A stretch of 64,000 bases of DNA from Crenobacter caeni (lineage in GTDB: Bacteria > Pseudomonadota > Gammaproteobacteria > Burkholderiales > Chromobacteriaceae): positions 1 to 64,000 of the forward strand of contig NZ_JAAGAA010000007.1 in assembly GCF_010435965.1 (NCBI RefSeq), written 5' to 3'. The notes beneath the pieces were generated by a model. That model worked only from the letters and a program-made list of their open reading frames with translations. It searched no databases and was not told where the DNA came from. Of the stretch, positions 9,836 through 18,302 are shown piece by piece. The stretch's first letter is position 1. Every line of letters starts with the position of its first letter. A program made the translations under genes and the position numbers.

Positions 9836-10140
9836 TTGTTGCTCAACTCCTTCATGCTGACCATGTCGAGAGTAGCCCCACGGACAGTCAGCCTGCTGGT
9901 CACCAGCTTACGCGCCCGGTACAACTTGTCGGCTGTCACCTCCTGCTTGCGCCCACCTCTGCGCTCGCGCGCAGTCGCCGATTCCTGCACGCCCTGGGGC
10001 GCTCTCGGATCCGGTTCCGCTCGAACTGGCCGAGCGCGCCAAACAGGTGGAAAAACAGTTGTTCACTAGATGTAGTGGTATCGTGCTTTCGGTCCGTGAA
10101 CGAAAGCCGACACCCCGTTCTTGCTGGCTGCTAACGGTTT
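9836..10140 (-). pseudogene. Serine resolvase/invertase relic (C-terminal part)
   Basis: Read on the minus strand in successive frames, the segments are GVGFRSRTES, then FFHLFGALGQFERNRIRER, then ARERRGGRKQEVTADK followed by LYRARKL. These match in order the middle and C-terminal parts of a Hin/TnpR-type serine recombinase (core around GxxFRSLTE, the FHxFGALAEFER helix, and the linker to the helix-turn-helix). At least two frameshifts separate them and the catalytic N-terminus is absent. The end near 9834 resembles the left terminal sequence of the IS5 copies. Confidence 0.7.
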
Positions 10141-10167
10141 CGATCAAATTCACTTTTGGCTAAATTG

Positions 10168-11147
10168 GGCTTTGTTGCACAACTCCCTCTTGCTGACCTT
10201 GTCGGGTAGCATCCGAGTATGAGCAAACCAGCACCGGCCCGCTACAGGACGACCAACTGGGCCAAGTATGATGCCGCGCTCAAGGCGCGCGGTTCCCTTC
10301 TGATCTGGCTGGACACCAACTTGCAATAGCAGGCCGAACCTTCCGGCAAGCCCGGCCGCTCTGCAACCTTCAGCGATGCAGCCATCCAGTTCTGCCTGTC
10401 CATCAAATGTCTGTTTGGCTTGGCGTTGAGGCAGACCATCGGCTTGGTCGAAAGCCTGATCAAACTGGCAGGTCTGGACTGGCAAGTGCCGAATTTCAGT
10501 ACGCTCAGCCGTCGCCAGCACTCGATCGCCGTCAAAATCCCGGCTCAGAAACACGGGCGAGGGCTTGAGTTGCTGATCGACAGCACTGGTATCCAGTTTC
10601 TCGGCGAAGGCGAGTGGAAGCGCAAGAAACATGGTGCCGAATACCGGCGACAGTGGCGCAAGGTGCATCTGGGGATCGATGCAGATACGTTGGAGATCCG
10701 CGCGATCGAAGTGACCGGCAACGGCGTGGGTGATGCCCCGATGTTGCCAGAGTTGCTCAACCAGATCCCGTCTAACGAGTCGATTGCGAGCGTCAGCGCC
10801 GAAGCCATCATCCCGGTTCGCAAGAATGGCCGACCGTGGAAGGAGGATGGCTCGGGCGCCAGGGCGCGGAACGAAATTCTACGTGCTACCCGCAGGCTGG
10901 GCTCGACGATCTGGAAACGCTGGAGTGGCTACCACCGGCGTAGCCTGGTCGAAACAAAGATGCGCTGCTTCAAACGGCTGGGTGAGCGCGTCATGGCGCG
11001 GACGTTTGAACGTCAGGTAGCGGAATTACAAATTCGTGCGGCACTACTCAACCGTTTCACGCAGTTGGGTCGGCCGGTTACGGTGCGCGTGGGGTAACTG
11101 CGTCTGGGGAAAGGGGGAGCCTAGCCTTCAGGCGATTTGTGCAACAA
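10168..11147 (+). mobile_element. IS5-family element, copy 2 (degenerate)
   Basis: The left end GGCTTTGTTGCACAA is at 10168. The right end stops at GTGCAACAA (11147), with the last four bases of the inverted repeat lost at the junction with a toxin-gene fragment. Length is 980 bases; adding the 54-base internal deletion and four lost bases gives 1,038, matching copy 1 plus its deletion. Confidence 0.8.
10219..11097 (+). pseudogene. IS5-family transposase, nonsense codon and second-Asp deletion
   Basis: Starts like copy 1 (MSKPAPARYRTTNWAKYD) but has an amber stop at 10327-10329 where copy 1 has Trp. Further on, 18 codons covering the second catalytic Asp (the DGAYDTK block) are deleted in frame. 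The first Asp and the Y-R-E-K signature (YHRRSLVETKMRCFK) remain. The gene is dead by two independent lesions. Confidence 0.85.
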
Positions 11148-11650
11148 CGCCTCCCCATACTGGTAATGCGGTAGCCGAGGTGATGTACGCGGCGTGGGAT
11201 AAGCTCAACGAAGCGGTGTTTGGAGGGCGTTTGCCGATCAGCAATGCAGCCGAGGCCAACATCGATCTGCGCAATCAGGTGGCGGCTCAAGACGGCAAGG
11301 TAGTCGAGGTGGACCACAGCCGTGGCAGCCTGACCAGCGCCAATGCTACGAAGACACAGGTTCTGCGCGGCGACCTGACCGTACCGTTAGGTTCAGTGAC
11401 TTTCAACGGAGCGGCGGCCAATGCGGAACGAATGGCCGATATCGTGAGATCCGCGACTGCCGGGACGGGGCTGGTTTTTCAGAGCACCCATATTTCTGAC
11501 CCAGTGGGTGCATGGATAGGCGGAAACAGTGGTACAGGCGGCATTCCAACCTGGGATGTTGTCGGGGCGCATGGGGCTTATGGGCTTAATGTCAATTCAG
11601 CTACCTTAAATAAATTTTGGGGGGCTGGGAAAATGGATCTGCGATATTGA
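11148..11650 (+). pseudogene. C-terminal fragment of a large secreted toxin/haemagglutinin-like protein
   Basis: An open frame that runs in from the IS5 copy 2 junction without a start of its own and ends at 11650 (about 165 residues). It contains VDHSRGSLTSANATKT, which looks like the nucleophile elbow of an alpha/beta hydrolase, and a later HISDPVGAWIGGN block that could supply further catalytic residues. Such tails occur at the C-terminus of filamentous-haemagglutinin or other polymorphic-toxin proteins; this is inference from style and context. The last 102 bases of the conserved part (11473-11574) recur at 12101-12202 with a different ending. Confidence 0.55.
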
Positions 11651-11683
11651 TTCCACAAAAAAATGGAAAGTGAGGTTGCGAAA

Positions 11684-11980
11684 ATGTCGGCTCGTCTCTG
11701 TTGTTTGTCTTTAATGATCTTTTTAACTTCTTGCGGATCGCTCAAGTGCTTCGATAAGGCTCCGCCAGATGAGTGGCAATATTGGAAAAAATCTAGTGTC
11801 CGCAAAGATGGAGTTCTAGCTGCCTTGCACCATTGCGGATATGCCCCACCAAAAGATGATTTGGATGTCGAGCAGTGCATGCTGGATAGTGGATTCTACT
11901 TTGTTGAACCCCCATGTGGAGCGGTTTGCGATAGCAAAGAAAATGCAGGCCGCCCATCATGCAAATCGTTAAAGAAATAA
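11684..11980 (+). CDS. Small lipoprotein, candidate immunity protein
   Basis: A 98-residue protein with a type II signal peptide: a hydrophobic run followed by the lipobox LTSC (Cys at about residue 17). The mature part has the pattern YWKK...CGY...CMLDSGFYF, shared with the lipoprotein encoded at 12332. It starts 33 bases after the toxin-tail stop codon, so it is placed as an immunity gene would be. An in-frame ATG at 11663 lies upstream, but the start at 11684 puts the signal peptide at the N-terminus. No known biochemical role. Confidence 0.65.
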   Translation: MSARLCCLSLMIFLTSCGSLKCFDKAPPDEWQYWKKSSVRKDGVLAALHHCGYAPPKDDLDVEQCMLDSGFYFVEPPCGAVCDSKENAGRPSCKSLKK

Positions 11981-12077
11981 CAAATCAACTCAGGCAACAA
12001 TCTAAAAATTATTTGGGCACAACCTTTGGCTATCTAGGATCGTGCATTACCAGCTCAAAATAACCTAAATTGTAAAT

Positions 12078-12323
12078 TTGACAGTAGGTGGAACGGAATT
12101 GGTTTTTCAGAGCGCCCATATTTCTGACCCAGTGGGTGCATGGATATGCGGAAACAGTGGTGCAGGTGGCATGCCAACCTGGGATGTTGTCGGTGCACAT
12201 GGAAGTCACACCGGATTTTTACCGCCGATTAAAGACGCATTAGTCAATAAAAACAAAGATAGGATAGAAGTGGACAAAATGTGGGGGATTGAATCATATA
12301 GTGTTTTAAAAAAGCTTGATTAG
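12078..12323 (+). pseudogene. Second, alternative toxin-tail fragment
   Basis: About 80 residues, with no proper start of its own. The first half (VFQSAHISDPVGAWICGN to TWDVVGAHG) repeats the end of the 11148-11650 fragment. After that point the sequence switches to an unrelated tail ending MWGIESYSVLKKLD. This is how an orphan C-terminal cassette of a polymorphic toxin looks. It is followed after 8 bases by another lipoprotein gene. Confidence 0.5.
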
Positions 12324-12331
12324 GAGGGGGT

Positions 12332-12616
12332 ATGAAATCCACCTGCTACCTGTTGCTTTTCTCGATATCAATGACTACATGTGCGATCAGCGATCTTGGA
12401 AAAACAACTTTATCGACAGATCATTACTGGAGAAAGCGTGAGGCTCTTCCAGCAGAAAAAATCGCAACGCTAAGAGCATGCACTTTAGTTGGAGATTCTA
12501 CCGGATATTATATTTCAGATATTCGCTATAGCTATGCTTTTGATGCATGCATGCTACGTAATGGATTTTTATTCATTCCAAATCCACGTGCTCTCTTAAT
12601 GTTTGCAGAGGTCTAG
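12332..12616 (+). CDS. Small lipoprotein-like protein, frameshifted, candidate immunity protein
   Basis: A 94-residue open frame with an N-terminal hydrophobic segment and a lipobox-like Cys near residue 17 (SMTTC). It has the pattern YWRK...CT...CMLRNGFLF, as in the lipoprotein at 11684. The frame ends at a stop at 12614-12616. A shift into the next frame at about 12610 continues for 35 more residues (GLDKDDLSCRSVRGEIYV, then GADGDIYDSKTKARIFP) to 12717, which looks like the true C-terminus. A good ribosome site (AGGAGG) precedes the start. Confidence 0.6.
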   Translation: MKSTCYLLLFSISMTTCAISDLGKTTLSTDHYWRKREALPAEKIATLRACTLVGDSTGYYISDIRYSYAFDACMLRNGFLFIPNPRALLMFAEV

Positions 12617-12756
12617 ATAAAGATGACTTAAGCTGCCGCTCCGTTCGCGGTGAGATTTACGTCGGCGCAGATGGCGATATTTATGACTCAAAAACCAAGG
12701 CGCGAATTTTTCCGTAGGCCTGTGAGTGATTTTTCTATCTTGCTGATAAGGAGTGG

Positions 12757-13233
12757 ATGGTGATTTTTCACAAGAAAAAGAATCGGCTGGTGCGTTGGGT
12801 GACACTGTTTGGGGTAGCAGTACTCTCCGCTTGCGCCGCACCGCACAACCCAAATGTGCAATTGAACGCCTGGGTCAAAGCCAACCCTGTTGCTGCCGTG
12901 CAGGGTGCCCTGATCATCGATGTGCCGGTGGCAGGCAACGCCATTGCCGACGCGATGATGGTGGCCAGCTTGAAGGCAGGTGTGCGCAGCAACGTGGTCG
13001 ACGCGATCGTGGAAATGCTCGAACGCCCGCCTGCTGGCCTGATGCTGGTCTCCAGCCGTGACGCGGACCTTGCCGCCGCCACGCTTGAGAGCGCGTTGCG
13101 GGCGGTAGCCGGCAGGGCGACGGCAGGCCATCGCGTGGTCTTGCTGGGTTCGAACCCGGTTCCCCAGGCGGTACTCGGTGCAGCCGGCGTCGCCGGCGTG
13201 AGCGTGGAGGCCGGGCCATCACCTCAACGATGA
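12757..13233 (+). CDS. Lipoprotein of unknown function
   Basis: A 158-residue protein with a basic N-terminus, a hydrophobic stretch and the lipobox LSAC (Cys at about residue 26), preceded by AAGGAG at a good distance. The mature part is alanine- and valine-rich and has no motif that I recognise. Its stop codon overlaps the start of the next small gene (ATGA), so the two were an operon before an IS5 copy cut the second gene. Confidence 0.65.
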   Translation: MVIFHKKKNRLVRWVTLFGVAVLSACAAPHNPNVQLNAWVKANPVAAVQGALIIDVPVAGNAIADAMMVASLKAGVRSNVVDAIVEMLERPPAGLMLVSSRDADLAAATLESALRAVAGRATAGHRVVLLGSNPVPQAVLGAAGVAGVSVEAGPSPQR

Positions 13234-13343
13234 ACACACGGCAAATGAAATCAGACGCCTTCAGCAAGGCTGCAATGGCGGAGGAAGAGCTTATCAATCG
13301 CCAACGCAGAAGGGCTTTGTTGCACAAATCGCCTGAAGGCTAG
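13230..13343 (+). pseudogene. Gene start cut by IS5 copy 3
   Basis: An ATG overlapping the upstream stop codon opens a frame (MNTRQMKSDAFSKAAMAEEE) that runs into the end of IS5 copy 3 at 13313 and stops inside it at 13343. Only about 28 residues are host-derived. The family cannot be assigned. Confidence 0.55.
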
Positions 13344-14261
13344 GCTCCCCCCTTACCCTAGGCGCAATTACCCTACGCGCACCGTGACCGGCCTGCCCAA
13401 CTGCGTGAAGCGATTGAGGAGTGCCGCGCGAATCTGCAACTCTGCCACCTGACGTTCAAACGTCCGCGCCATGACGCGCTCACCCAGCCGTTTAAAGCAG
13501 CGCATCTTCGTTTCGACCAAGCTACGCCGGTGGTAGCCACTCCAGCGCTTCCAGAGGGGCGCGCCCAGTCTTCGGGTAGCACGTAGAATTTCGTTCCGCG
13601 CCCTGGCTCCCGCGCCATCCTCCTTCCACGGTCGGCCATTCTTGCGAACCGGGATGATGGCTTCGGCGTGACGTGCCGCAATAGCCACGTGGCAGGCCTT
13701 GGTATCGTACGCGCCGTCGGCGCTGACGCTTGCAATCGGCTCGTTAGACGGGATCTGGTTGAGCAACTCTGGCAACATCGGGGCGTCACCCACGCCGTTG
13801 CCGGTCACTTCGATTGCGCGGATCTCCAGCGTGTCTGCATCGATCCCCAGATGCACCTTGCGCCACTGTCGCCGGTATTCGGCACCGTGTTTCTTGCGCT
13901 TCCACTCGCCTTCGCCGAGAAATTGGATACCCGTGCTGTCGATCAGCAACTGAAGCCCTCGTCCCTGCTTCTGAGCCGGAATTGTGACGGCAATCGAGTG
14001 TTGGCGGCGGCTGAGCGTGCTGAAATTCGGCACTTGCCAGTCCAGACCCGCCTGTTTGATCAGGCATTCGACCAAGCCGATGGTCTGCCTCAACGCCAAA
14101 CCAAGCAGGCTAGTGTCCAGCTAGATCAGAAGGGAACTGTGCGCCTTGAGCGCGGCATCATACTTGGCCCAGTTGGTCGTCTTGTAGCGGGCCGGTACGG
14201 ATTTACTCATGCTCGGATGCTACCCGACAAGGTCAGCGAGAGGGAGTTGTGCAACAAAGCC
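13313..14261 (-). mobile_element. IS5-family element, copy 3 (internally deleted, inverted)
   Basis: Inverted relative to copies 1 and 2. Its ends are GGCTTTGTTGCACAA at 13313 and the complement ending at 14261. Length is 949 bases; restoring the 90-base deletion near the 5' end of the transposase gene gives 1,039, in line with the other copies. Confidence 0.85.
13368..14210 (-). pseudogene. IS5-family transposase, N-terminus broken
   Basis: The start codon at 14210 opens the usual N-terminus, but an amber codon replaces the Trp of LLIWLDT. Directly after it about 30 codons (the QAEPSGKPG to CLSIKC stretch) are deleted in frame. From there to the end the sequence is open and holds all three catalytic positions: LLIDSTG, SADGAYD and YHRRSLVETKMRCFK. 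Confidence 0.85.
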
Positions 14262-14291
14262 CAGTCAGTTCTTGCCTGCGGAGAAATTTTT

Positions 14292-14678
14292 TCAACTTTG
14301 CTTTGTGTTTTTCGAGAAATAGTAACCAATCACGCTACCGAGTAGCGTTGTACAGAAGGTCAGAACCTCGTGGAAGTAGGGGCTGCCGGCGAAGCCAAAT
14401 AGCAGTATCAGCCCGATTGATCCGAAAACAAGGCTGATGGACAGGATCGGCTGAGTTCGGTGGGTCATACGGTAGGTCATGGTGTCGGTTTTCCCCAGCC
14501 CGCCACAGGTGCCGCAGGCCAGTCCGTGGTAAGGGCCTTTTTTCAGCTCATTCCTTTTGGCGCACACCATGCAGCTGGCCCCGTCCGGTCCACTAATGCA
14601 GGTACCCGTTCCCTTGCAATGTGCGCAGGAGTGCAAGGTGTAGTGGCTGCGATCAAGTTCGTCCATTTCCATCCACAT
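14292..14678 (-). CDS. Small membrane protein with DnaJ-like cysteine motifs
   Basis: A 128-residue protein. The first half has paired cysteine motifs CAHCKGTG (about residue 18) and CGTCGGLG (about residue 55), with a further CMVC between them. These resemble the zinc-binding CxxCxGxG repeats of DnaJ. Two hydrophobic segments follow at about residues 76-96 and 102-120. A zinc-ribbon membrane protein is the safest description; the function is unknown. Two further in-frame ATGs lie within the first six codons, so the exact start is uncertain. Confidence 0.6.
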   Translation of the reverse strand: MWMEMDELDRSHYTLHSCAHCKGTGTCISGPDGASCMVCAKRNELKKGPYHGLACGTCGGLGKTDTMTYRMTHRTQPILSISLVFGSIGLILLFGFAGSPYFHEVLTFCTTLLGSVIGYYFSKNTKQS

Positions 14679-14740
14679 GGCCTGGTCAGGTTTTTATTGA
14701 TGGCAATGTTATTGCAGTTTTTTCGTAGTTGCCAGAGTGT

Positions 14741-15313
14741 CTAGTCCCGGACGATGAACAAATCCGGGCGCTGTTTCTGCGATTCCTTCATGGCTTGAGT
14801 CGGTGTCCGGTGTCGCAGGGCCAACTGCGGCAGATGCTGGTTGTAGAGCAGTACATAGCGCTCCAGCGTAGTCGAGAGATCCTAGCCCGATTTGAAAGGG
14901 TGCGTGGCCAGCACCTCGCTGCCCCATCCGTTGATACGCTCGACCATTCCGTTCGTCTGCGGCGTACATGGTTTGGTCAGCCGGTGTTTGATCTCCAGCG
15001 CTGCACATCGCCGGTCGAATTCATGCTCGCCGCTGGCCTGCTTCTGACGGTTGAGCAGTCGATCGGTGAACTTGCTGCCGTTATCGGTCAGGATGGTGCG
15101 TATGTGACAGGGGACTGTCTTGTGCGGCTTGATCTGCACGAAGCCCCAACGGGTTGCCCGGTCGATGGCCACAAACAGATAGCGTCGTGCCGACTCGTCC
15201 GGCATCTGCGGCAAGTATTTGACGTCAATGTGGAAATAGCCGGGGTCGTACGCTTTGAACGGCTTGTGCACTAGTCGGCTTGACGTTGGTTCAAGATCAC
15301 GCGAGTTCCTCAA
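14741..15313 (-). pseudogene. IS481-type transposase relic
   Basis: The integrase core is recognisable: YFHIDVKYLPQ (first Asp), LTDNGSKFTDR (second Asp), and PCTPQTNGMVERINGW (Glu). An amber stop at about 14880 separates a last in-frame segment (DLSTTLERYVLLYNQHLP and on to 14741). The N-terminal helix-turn-helix part is missing. No flanking inverted repeats were identified. Confidence 0.75.
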
Positions 15314-15436
15314 CCCGGCGGCGTCTCGCTCTGGTCTGGATCCTTGCCTGCGTCGGCACGGCGTGGGCAGCCTGCGCGATCTGGAGCCAACTGGCCGAAT
15401 TACAGGCCCTTGCGGGCCTGTTGGTGTAAATGCTGT

Positions 15437-16195
15437 TTATGATTTGTCTTTTGTGTTTTCTACATGCAGGATGCTGGCATCCCTCGCAACGGATGAGGTG
15501 ACGATACCTGATCCTGGAACTACTTTTGTGACTACTTCAGATACGGTTTTACTAGATGACCGAAGGTAAGGGCTAATTTCCACGTTACCTCGCATATGCG
15601 CAGAGACTAGCTGTGGGGTGCTGATAGTTTTTGTGATGGTGGTAGTAACTGATTGAAATAAATTACGCAGGCCAGCGACTATGAACATTAGCAGCATTGT
15701 GATGACCATAGGTGCCAGCCAGAAAGTACTAACACAGAACAGAGCATCTTCAATTGTAGCGGTTTTCATTTTGATGCATTGATGATATGCAAATATAGCA
15801 TAAACTATACCAATTCCAGCCAAAATGGTTGGGTGACTGATATCGAAAATAAACCGAGTGATCAGTAGAGTTGCCATGATGATGCTAGCAATCGCTTGAG
15901 GCATCATTTCACGACAACACTGCAGGATTTCCACTATATTCTTCAATAAGAAGAATATGATGATAATCCATCCAATGACCGGAATCATAGCTAGTAAGCC
16001 AATTAAAAATGCTTTTCCAAGTCCTTTTAATATTTTTCCGCGAAGCCCACGGGCTAAAAGATATCTGACGAAAAATATGAAGGATCCTATGTATACTCCA
16101 AGAAATAAGAAGAGGGCATTCTTTGGGGTGATTGTCAGTGCCGTGATTCCAATAATAATAAAAATTATAAATGCTATTATTCCGCCTTTTTTCAT
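15437..16195 (-). CDS. Multi-pass membrane protein of unknown function
   Basis: A 252-residue protein with about six hydrophobic segments in residues 6-185, then a soluble Ser/Thr-rich tail of about 65 residues. It is strongly AT-rich, unlike the backbone. It follows the EcsC-family gene by 23 bases on the same strand and is probably co-transcribed with it. I recognise no family. Confidence 0.6.
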   Translation of the reverse strand: MKKGGIIAFIIFIIIGITALTITPKNALFLFLGVYIGSFIFFVRYLLARGLRGKILKGLGKAFLIGLLAMIPVIGWIIIIFFLLKNIVEILQCCREMMPQAIASIIMATLLITRFIFDISHPTILAGIGIVYAIFAYHQCIKMKTATIEDALFCVSTFWLAPMVITMLLMFIVAGLRNLFQSVTTTITKTISTPQLVSAHMRGNVEISPYLRSSSKTVSEVVTKVVPGSGIVTSSVARDASILHVENTKDKS

Positions 16196-16218
16196 TTTTT
16201 TTTCTCTCTCAAGTGAAC

Positions 16219-16851
16219 TTATACGCGTGTCGGGATGAAGGTGTCCCGGGCGATGTTGCCGATAGCGTTAGTGGTGACAGAGTCGAACGTGGCACCGATG
16301 ACGCCGCCAACCAGCGGGATTGCCTTGCCAAGATTAACCGCTCCGGTTTGTCCGAATTTTGTGAGTAGACGGAATCCAACTACTTGGTTGATCTTGACGA
16401 TAGCCTGTTTGGAGATGCCGCGTATGGCTTGCTCTGTGAGTTTTGCACCGATCTTTATTCCGACTTCTTTGATAATGTCTTTGGCGGCGTTGCCGCATAG
16501 ACAGGCATAGACTAATGCTCTAACCCTGTCATCTCTAATGTCGTGACCGCCAATATGGGCTATTGCGACAATCATTCGTACTTGCACATACATGACGCTG
16601 GTGATATTGGCCGGAACGGTGACCGGCATAAGCGGAGCGCCACCTAGTCCATTGATAAATCCGGAGGTCCCTGCTTTTGTGTTTTGCCAGCGGATCAGCG
16701 AGTTGGCTTTGTCGTGCAAATCTCCTTCTAATTTAAGATAGCTTCTGGCTAGTTCTTCGGCTGAGTCTAAGCCTGGGATGCCATTCAGTACTTTTTCATA
16801 GGTCCAGTCAAGAGCTTTAATTATTTTTTCCTCAGAAAATAATTCAGTCAT
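16219..16851 (-). CDS. EcsC-family protein
   Basis: A 210-residue protein. The central part has the EcsC pattern: VTVPANITSVMYVQVRMIVA near residues 77-96, IAHIGGHDIRDDRVRALVY near 97-115, then a glycine-rich amphipathic end AIPLVGGVIGATFDSVTTN near 178-196. EcsC proteins are poorly understood membrane-associated proteins first named from the Bacillus ecs operon. Here the gene sits in an AT-rich accessory pair with the membrane protein downstream. Confidence 0.75.
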   Translation of the reverse strand: MTELFSEEKIIKALDWTYEKVLNGIPGLDSAEELARSYLKLEGDLHDKANSLIRWQNTKAGTSGFINGLGGAPLMPVTVPANITSVMYVQVRMIVAIAHIGGHDIRDDRVRALVYACLCGNAAKDIIKEVGIKIGAKLTEQAIRGISKQAIVKINQVVGFRLLTKFGQTGAVNLGKAIPLVGGVIGATFDSVTTNAIGNIARDTFIPTRV

Positions 16852-16947
16852 TACTATCAGTCCTCGAGTTGTACGAAATTAATGAATTTCGGTTTGATCC
16901 AATGTCCTGGATGGAGTCGCCGATAAAGTCAATTAATACCACAATCT

Positions 16948-16971
16948 TGCCTTTTGTGCATGCAAAAGGCA
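16948..16971. repeat. Hairpin upstream of the EcsC gene
   Basis: Nine-base perfect arms (TGCCTTTTG and complement) with a six-base loop, between the EcsC gene start and the IS3 element. It could be an operator or an old terminator. Confidence 0.4.
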
Positions 16972-16988
16972 TTTAAAGGTGTGTGGCT

Positions 16989-18238
16989 GTGATCTGCTCC
17001 CCTTAGGCCATACCAATCAAAAGTAGAGAGAAGTCCGTCACTGAAGGAGAATGACGGACATGAAGAAGAGCAGATTTACCGAAGAGCAGATCATCGGCTT
17101 CCTCAGGCAAGCCGAGCTCGGCATGCGATCAAGGAGGTCTGCCGGCAGGGCGGCTTCTCCGAATCCACCTTCTACAAGTGGCGCAGCAGGTACGGCGGCA
17201 TGAATGTCGCCGAACTGCATCGCACCCGGGATTTGGAAGCCGAGAACACCCGGCTCAAGAAGTTGCTGTCCGAGGCCCATCTCGATATCGAGGCCCTCAA
17301 GGTCGCCTTCGGGGTAAAGCGCTAGCCCCGCAAGCCAAACGGCAGGCTAGAAGCGTCATGCTGAGCTCCGGGCTGGCGCTATCCAAACGTCGCGCTTGCC
17401 GGCTTGTGGGGCTTTCCCGAGATGCCTGGCGGCATCCGCCGCAGGTGGATGCATTGACGTGCGAGCTGACAGCACGCATCGTCGAGATCGCTCAGACTCG
17501 CCGACGCTTTGGCTACCGCCGGGTGCATGACCTGCTGCGCGTCGAGTTTCCAGCCATTAATCACAAGCGGGTTTACCGTTTGTATCGCGAGCAGGGCTTG
17601 GCCGTTCGTCGACGTAACCGCCGACGCAAACTGGTTGGCGTGCGGACGCCGCTGCAAGCGGCTGCACAGTTGAATGAGGTCTGGAGCATGGATTTCGTCA
17701 GCGACCAGTTGGTCAGCGGCCGGCGCTTGAAATGCCTGACGGTGGCCGATGACTTCAGCCACGAAGCGGTGCAGATTGTGGTCGATTTTTCGATGTCTGG
17801 TCAATACGTCACGCGGATGCTGGATCAGGTCGCACAATTTCGCGGCTACCCGTTGGCAGTCAGAACCGACAATGGGCCAGAGTTCACCAGCCGGGTCTTT
17901 ATGGTTTGGGCTCGGAGGCATGGCATCCAGCACATACTGATCCAGCCGGGTCGGCCGATGCAGAACGGCTACGTCGAAAGTTTCAATGCAAGATTTCGCG
18001 ACGAGTGCTTGAACGAGCACGTTTTCGATACATTGGTAGTGGCGAGACAGATCATTGCGGCCTGGCGGGATGACTACAACCAGGTGCGTCCGCATGCGCG
18101 ATTGGCCGGATACCACCGGCAGTATTTGCGGCCCGCTATCGCCAGCAGCAGGCCACCGAAGGATCAAGCAGTGTCACGACCATGCGAACCTAGGACTTCT
18201 CTCCTTATCGCTGGTATGGCTGGCGGGGGCAGATCACG
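16989..18238 (+). mobile_element. IS3-family element
   Basis: Two overlapping transposase frames bounded by imperfect terminal repeats that begin GTGATCTGC at 16989 and end with the complement at 18238. The inner parts (a CCATACCA block and an AGAGAAGTCC block) match between the two ends. Style fits the IS407 subgroup. No target-site duplication is apparent. Confidence 0.8.
17051..17325 (+). pseudogene. IS3-family OrfA, one-base frameshift
   Basis: Starts MTDMKKSRFTEEQIIGFLRQ, a typical IS3 OrfA helix-turn-helix. After AELGM one base is missing near 17126. The correct continuation (IKEVCRQGGFSESTFYKWR, and later LEAENTRLKKLLSEAHLDIE, a leucine zipper) lies in another frame and ends at 17325. 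Confidence 0.8.
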
Positions 18239-18251
18239 TCCATTCCATTAA
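17310..18251 (+). CDS. IS3-family OrfB transposase
   Basis: An integrase-core transposase of about 310 residues, expressed in IS3 elements by programmed frameshifting from OrfA. It has the DDE residues: WSMDFVSD (Asp), VRTDNGPEFTSR (Asp) and YVESFNARFRDECLNEH (Glu). The zone before it, HNKRVYRLYREQGL-like with RRRNRRRK, matches the IS3 HTH_21 region. The frame is open from 17178 but the family part starts at the OrfA overlap. The open frame runs 13 bases past the right terminal repeat. Confidence 0.85.
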   Translation, partial: RGKALAPQAKRQARSVMLSSGLALSKRRACRLVGLSRDAWRHPPQVDALTCELTARIVEIAQTRRRFGYRRVHDLLRVEFPAINHKRVYRLYREQGLAVRRRNRRRKLVGVRTPLQAAAQLNEVWSMDFVSDQLVSGRRLKCLTVADDFSHEAVQIVVDFSMSGQYVTRMLDQVAQFRGYPLAVRTDNGPEFTSRVFMVWARRHGIQHILIQPGRPMQNGYVESFNARFRDECLNEHVFDTLVVARQIIAAWRDDYNQVRPHARLAGYHRQYLRPAIASSRPPKDQAVSRPCEPRTSLLIAGMAGGGRSRPFH

Positions 18252-18302
18252 AAAAGCCAATGCACGGAAGAAATAAAAAAGTGCAACTAGTTGGCTGCCC
18301 CC

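Noticed and set aside
10327-14880. Repeated TAG codons in three transposase genes (two at Trp positions) as a hint of amber recoding
   Set aside because: The genes carry other disabling lesions, and TAG is used as a normal stop by intact genes in the window (for example the OrfA of the IS3 element). Decay explains the pattern better.
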